Made by a program: the position numbers and the translations under genes
Notes under the pieces: generated by a model
What the model saw: the letters and a program-made list of their open reading frames with translations, nothing else
Database searches by the model: none
What the model was told of the DNA's origin: nothing
Part shown: positions 4,337 through 5,684 of the stretch, one piece after another
Position numbering within the stretch: position 1 is the first letter of the stretch
How the letters are laid out: each line of letters starts with the position of its first letter
Assembly: GCA_002435595.1 (NCBI GenBank)
Contig: DJBL01000137.1
Span: forward strand, 1 to 5,684
DNA: 5,684 nt
Reading direction: 5' to 3'
Origin: Stenotrophomonas maltophilia
Lineage (GTDB): Bacteria; Pseudomonadota; Gammaproteobacteria; Xanthomonadales; Xanthomonadaceae

Positions 4337-5684
4337 ATGAAGCGAATGCTGATCAATGCCACGCAGGCTGAAGAGCTGCGGGTAGCCATCGTGGATGGCC
4401 AGACGCTGTACGACATCGACATCGAACAGCCGTCCAAGGAACAGAAGAAGTCGAACATCTACAAGGGCCGCATCACGCGCCTTGAACCTTCGCTGGAAGC
4501 GGCCTTCGTCGAATACGGGGCCGACCGCCACGGCTTCCTGCCGCTCAAGGAAATCTCCCGCGATTACTTCCAGGCTGGCGTCGACCCGAACAAGGCCGGC
4601 ATCCGCGAGCTGCTGCGCGAGGGCCAGGAAGTGGTCGTCCAGGTGGACAAGGAAGAGCGTGGCAACAAGGGCGCGGCCCTGACCACGTTCATCTCCCTGG
4701 CCGGCCGTTACATGGTGCTGATGCCCAACTCGCCCACCGCCGGTGGCGTGTCGCGTCGCATCGAAGGCGAAGACCGCGCCGCGCTGAAGGAAGCGCTGGA
4801 CAAGCTGAACATCCCCGACGACATGGGCGTGATCATCCGCACCGCCGGCGTCGGCCGCGATGCCGAAGAGCTGCAGTGGGACCTGGACTACCTGTTGCAG
4901 GTCTGGAAGGCGATCGCCGAAGCGGCGCTGACCAAGCCGGCCGCGTTCCTGATCTACCAGGAATCGCGCCTGATCGTGCGCGCCCTGCGCGACTACCTGC
5001 GCGCCGACGTGGGCGAGATCCTGGTCGATACCGAAGAGCTGTACGAGACCGCCCGCGAATTCATGCAGCAGGTGATGCCGCAGACCCTGCGCAAGCTCAA
5101 GCATTACAAGGACGACATCCCGCTGTTCAACCGCTTCCAGATCGAATCGCAGATCGAAGGCGCATATGAACGCAACGTCCGCCTGCCCTCCGGTGGCTCG
5201 ATCGTGGTCGACCAGACCGAGGCGCTGACCGCCATCGACGTCAACTCCTCGCGCGCCACCAAGGGCAGCGACATCGAGGACACCGCCTTCCAGACCAACC
5301 TGGAAGCGGCCGAGGAAGTGGCCCGCCAGTTGCGCCTGCGCGACCTGGGCGGCCTGGTGGTCATCGATTTCATCGACATGGCCTCCAACAAGCACCAGCG
5401 TGAAGTCGAGAACCGCCTGCAGAACGCGCTCAAGTACGACCGTGCGCGCGTGCAGCTGGGCCGCATCTCGCGCTTTGGCCTGATGGAAATGAGCCGCCAG
5501 CGCCTGCGTCCGAGCCTGGGTGAATCCAGCCAGATCGTGTGCCCGCGTTGCGACGGCCACGGCCGCATGCGCAGCGTGGAATCGCTGTCGCTGTCGATCA
5601 TCCGCGTGGCCGAAGAGCATGCGATGAAGGAAAACACCGGGCAGGTGCTGGTCCAGGCGCCGGTGGAGATCGCCAACTACCTGC
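4337..5684 (+). CDS. rne: Ribonuclease E, N-terminal catalytic half (runs off the right edge)
   Basis: The first 449 residues of RNase E are present, and the C-terminal scaffold is outside the window. RNase E is the main endonuclease of mRNA decay, 9S rRNA and tRNA processing, and the core of the degradosome at the inner membrane. The N-terminus MKRMLINATQ is the same as in E. coli. An S1 RNA-binding domain spans about residues 36-119, with F57 and F67 at the RNA-contacting positions. The 5'-monophosphate sensor residues R168/T169 sit in IIRTAGVGR. The DNase I-like subdomain carries the magnesium-binding D301 (ALTAIDVN) and D344 (LVVIDFIDM), equal to D303 and D346 in E. coli. The zinc-link CPRC is at C402/C405. 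RNase G is less likely because of the MKRML start, the zinc-link context and the rluC neighbour. The start is backed by AGGA at 4325-4328, eight bases upstream, inside a hairpin. All catalytic residues in view are intact. Confidence 0.97.
   Translation, partial: MKRMLINATQAEELRVAIVDGQTLYDIDIEQPSKEQKKSNIYKGRITRLEPSLEAAFVEYGADRHGFLPLKEISRDYFQAGVDPNKAGIRELLREGQEVVVQVDKEERGNKGAALTTFISLAGRYMVLMPNSPTAGGVSRRIEGEDRAALKEALDKLNIPDDMGVIIRTAGVGRDAEELQWDLDYLLQVWKAIAEAALTKPAAFLIYQESRLIVRALRDYLRADVGEILVDTEELYETAREFMQQVMPQTLRKLKHYKDDIPLFNRFQIESQIEGAYERNVRLPSGGSIVVDQTEALTAIDVNSSRATKGSDIEDTAFQTNLEAAEEVARQLRLRDLGGLVVIDFIDMASNKHQREVENRLQNALKYDRARVQLGRISRFGLMEMSRQRLRPSLGESSQIVCPRCDGHGRMRSVESLSLSIIRVAEEHAMKENTGQVLVQAPVEIANYL

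Noticed and set aside
4061..5620. 519-codon open frame on the minus strand opposite rne
   Set aside because: It is antisense to a clearly conserved RNase E. It is His/Gln/Val-rich, the composition expected when a GC-rich gene is read on its complement, and it has no recognisable motif.

Overview
This window is a stretch of GC-rich gammaproteobacterial core chromosome. It most resembles Xanthomonadaceae (Stenotrophomonas/Xanthomonas type). That placement rests on the RNase E, RluC and NfuA sequences, the strong G/C bias at third codon positions and the gene set; it is recognition from memory, not a search. No mobile element, CRISPR array, tRNA, rRNA or sign of recent transfer was seen.

Layout. 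(1) Positions 1-1133, minus strand: nfuA (Fe-S carrier) is followed nine bases after its stop, in the same frame, by a GTG-started gene for a single-span, Pro/Ala-rich membrane protein that runs off the left edge. (2) Positions 1134-1235: a 102-bp divergent promoter region. (3) Positions 1236-1998, plus strand: phhB (pterin-4a-carbinolamine dehydratase), then, after 4 bases, a small lipoprotein carrying a TonB C-terminal-type domain. (4) Two GC-rich hairpins, the second a likely terminator, then zupT (ZIP-family metal transporter, 2092-2901, plus). (5) A strong hairpin at 2906-2945 between convergent zupT and rluC. (6) rluC (23S rRNA pseudouridine synthase, 2953-3930, minus). (7) A 406-bp gap, most of which is probably a long structured 5' leader of rne. 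(8) rne (RNase E) from 4337 on the plus strand, cut by the right edge after 449 residues, with the catalytic half present and intact.

The genes do not form a single pathway. NfuA serves Fe-S cluster delivery, PhhB pterin recycling for phenylalanine hydroxylation, ZupT metal uptake, and RluC and RNase E ribosome and RNA metabolism. The divergent rluC/rne arrangement matches Escherichia coli, where rne also has a long leader used for autoregulation.

The most interesting element is the rne leader at about 3959-4336. It contains a series of inverted repeats. The last, at 4300-4332, is a 12-bp two-part stem that pairs most of the rne Shine-Dalgarno sequence. This suggests a cis-acting control RNA in this lineage whose structure may differ from the enterobacterial rne leader.
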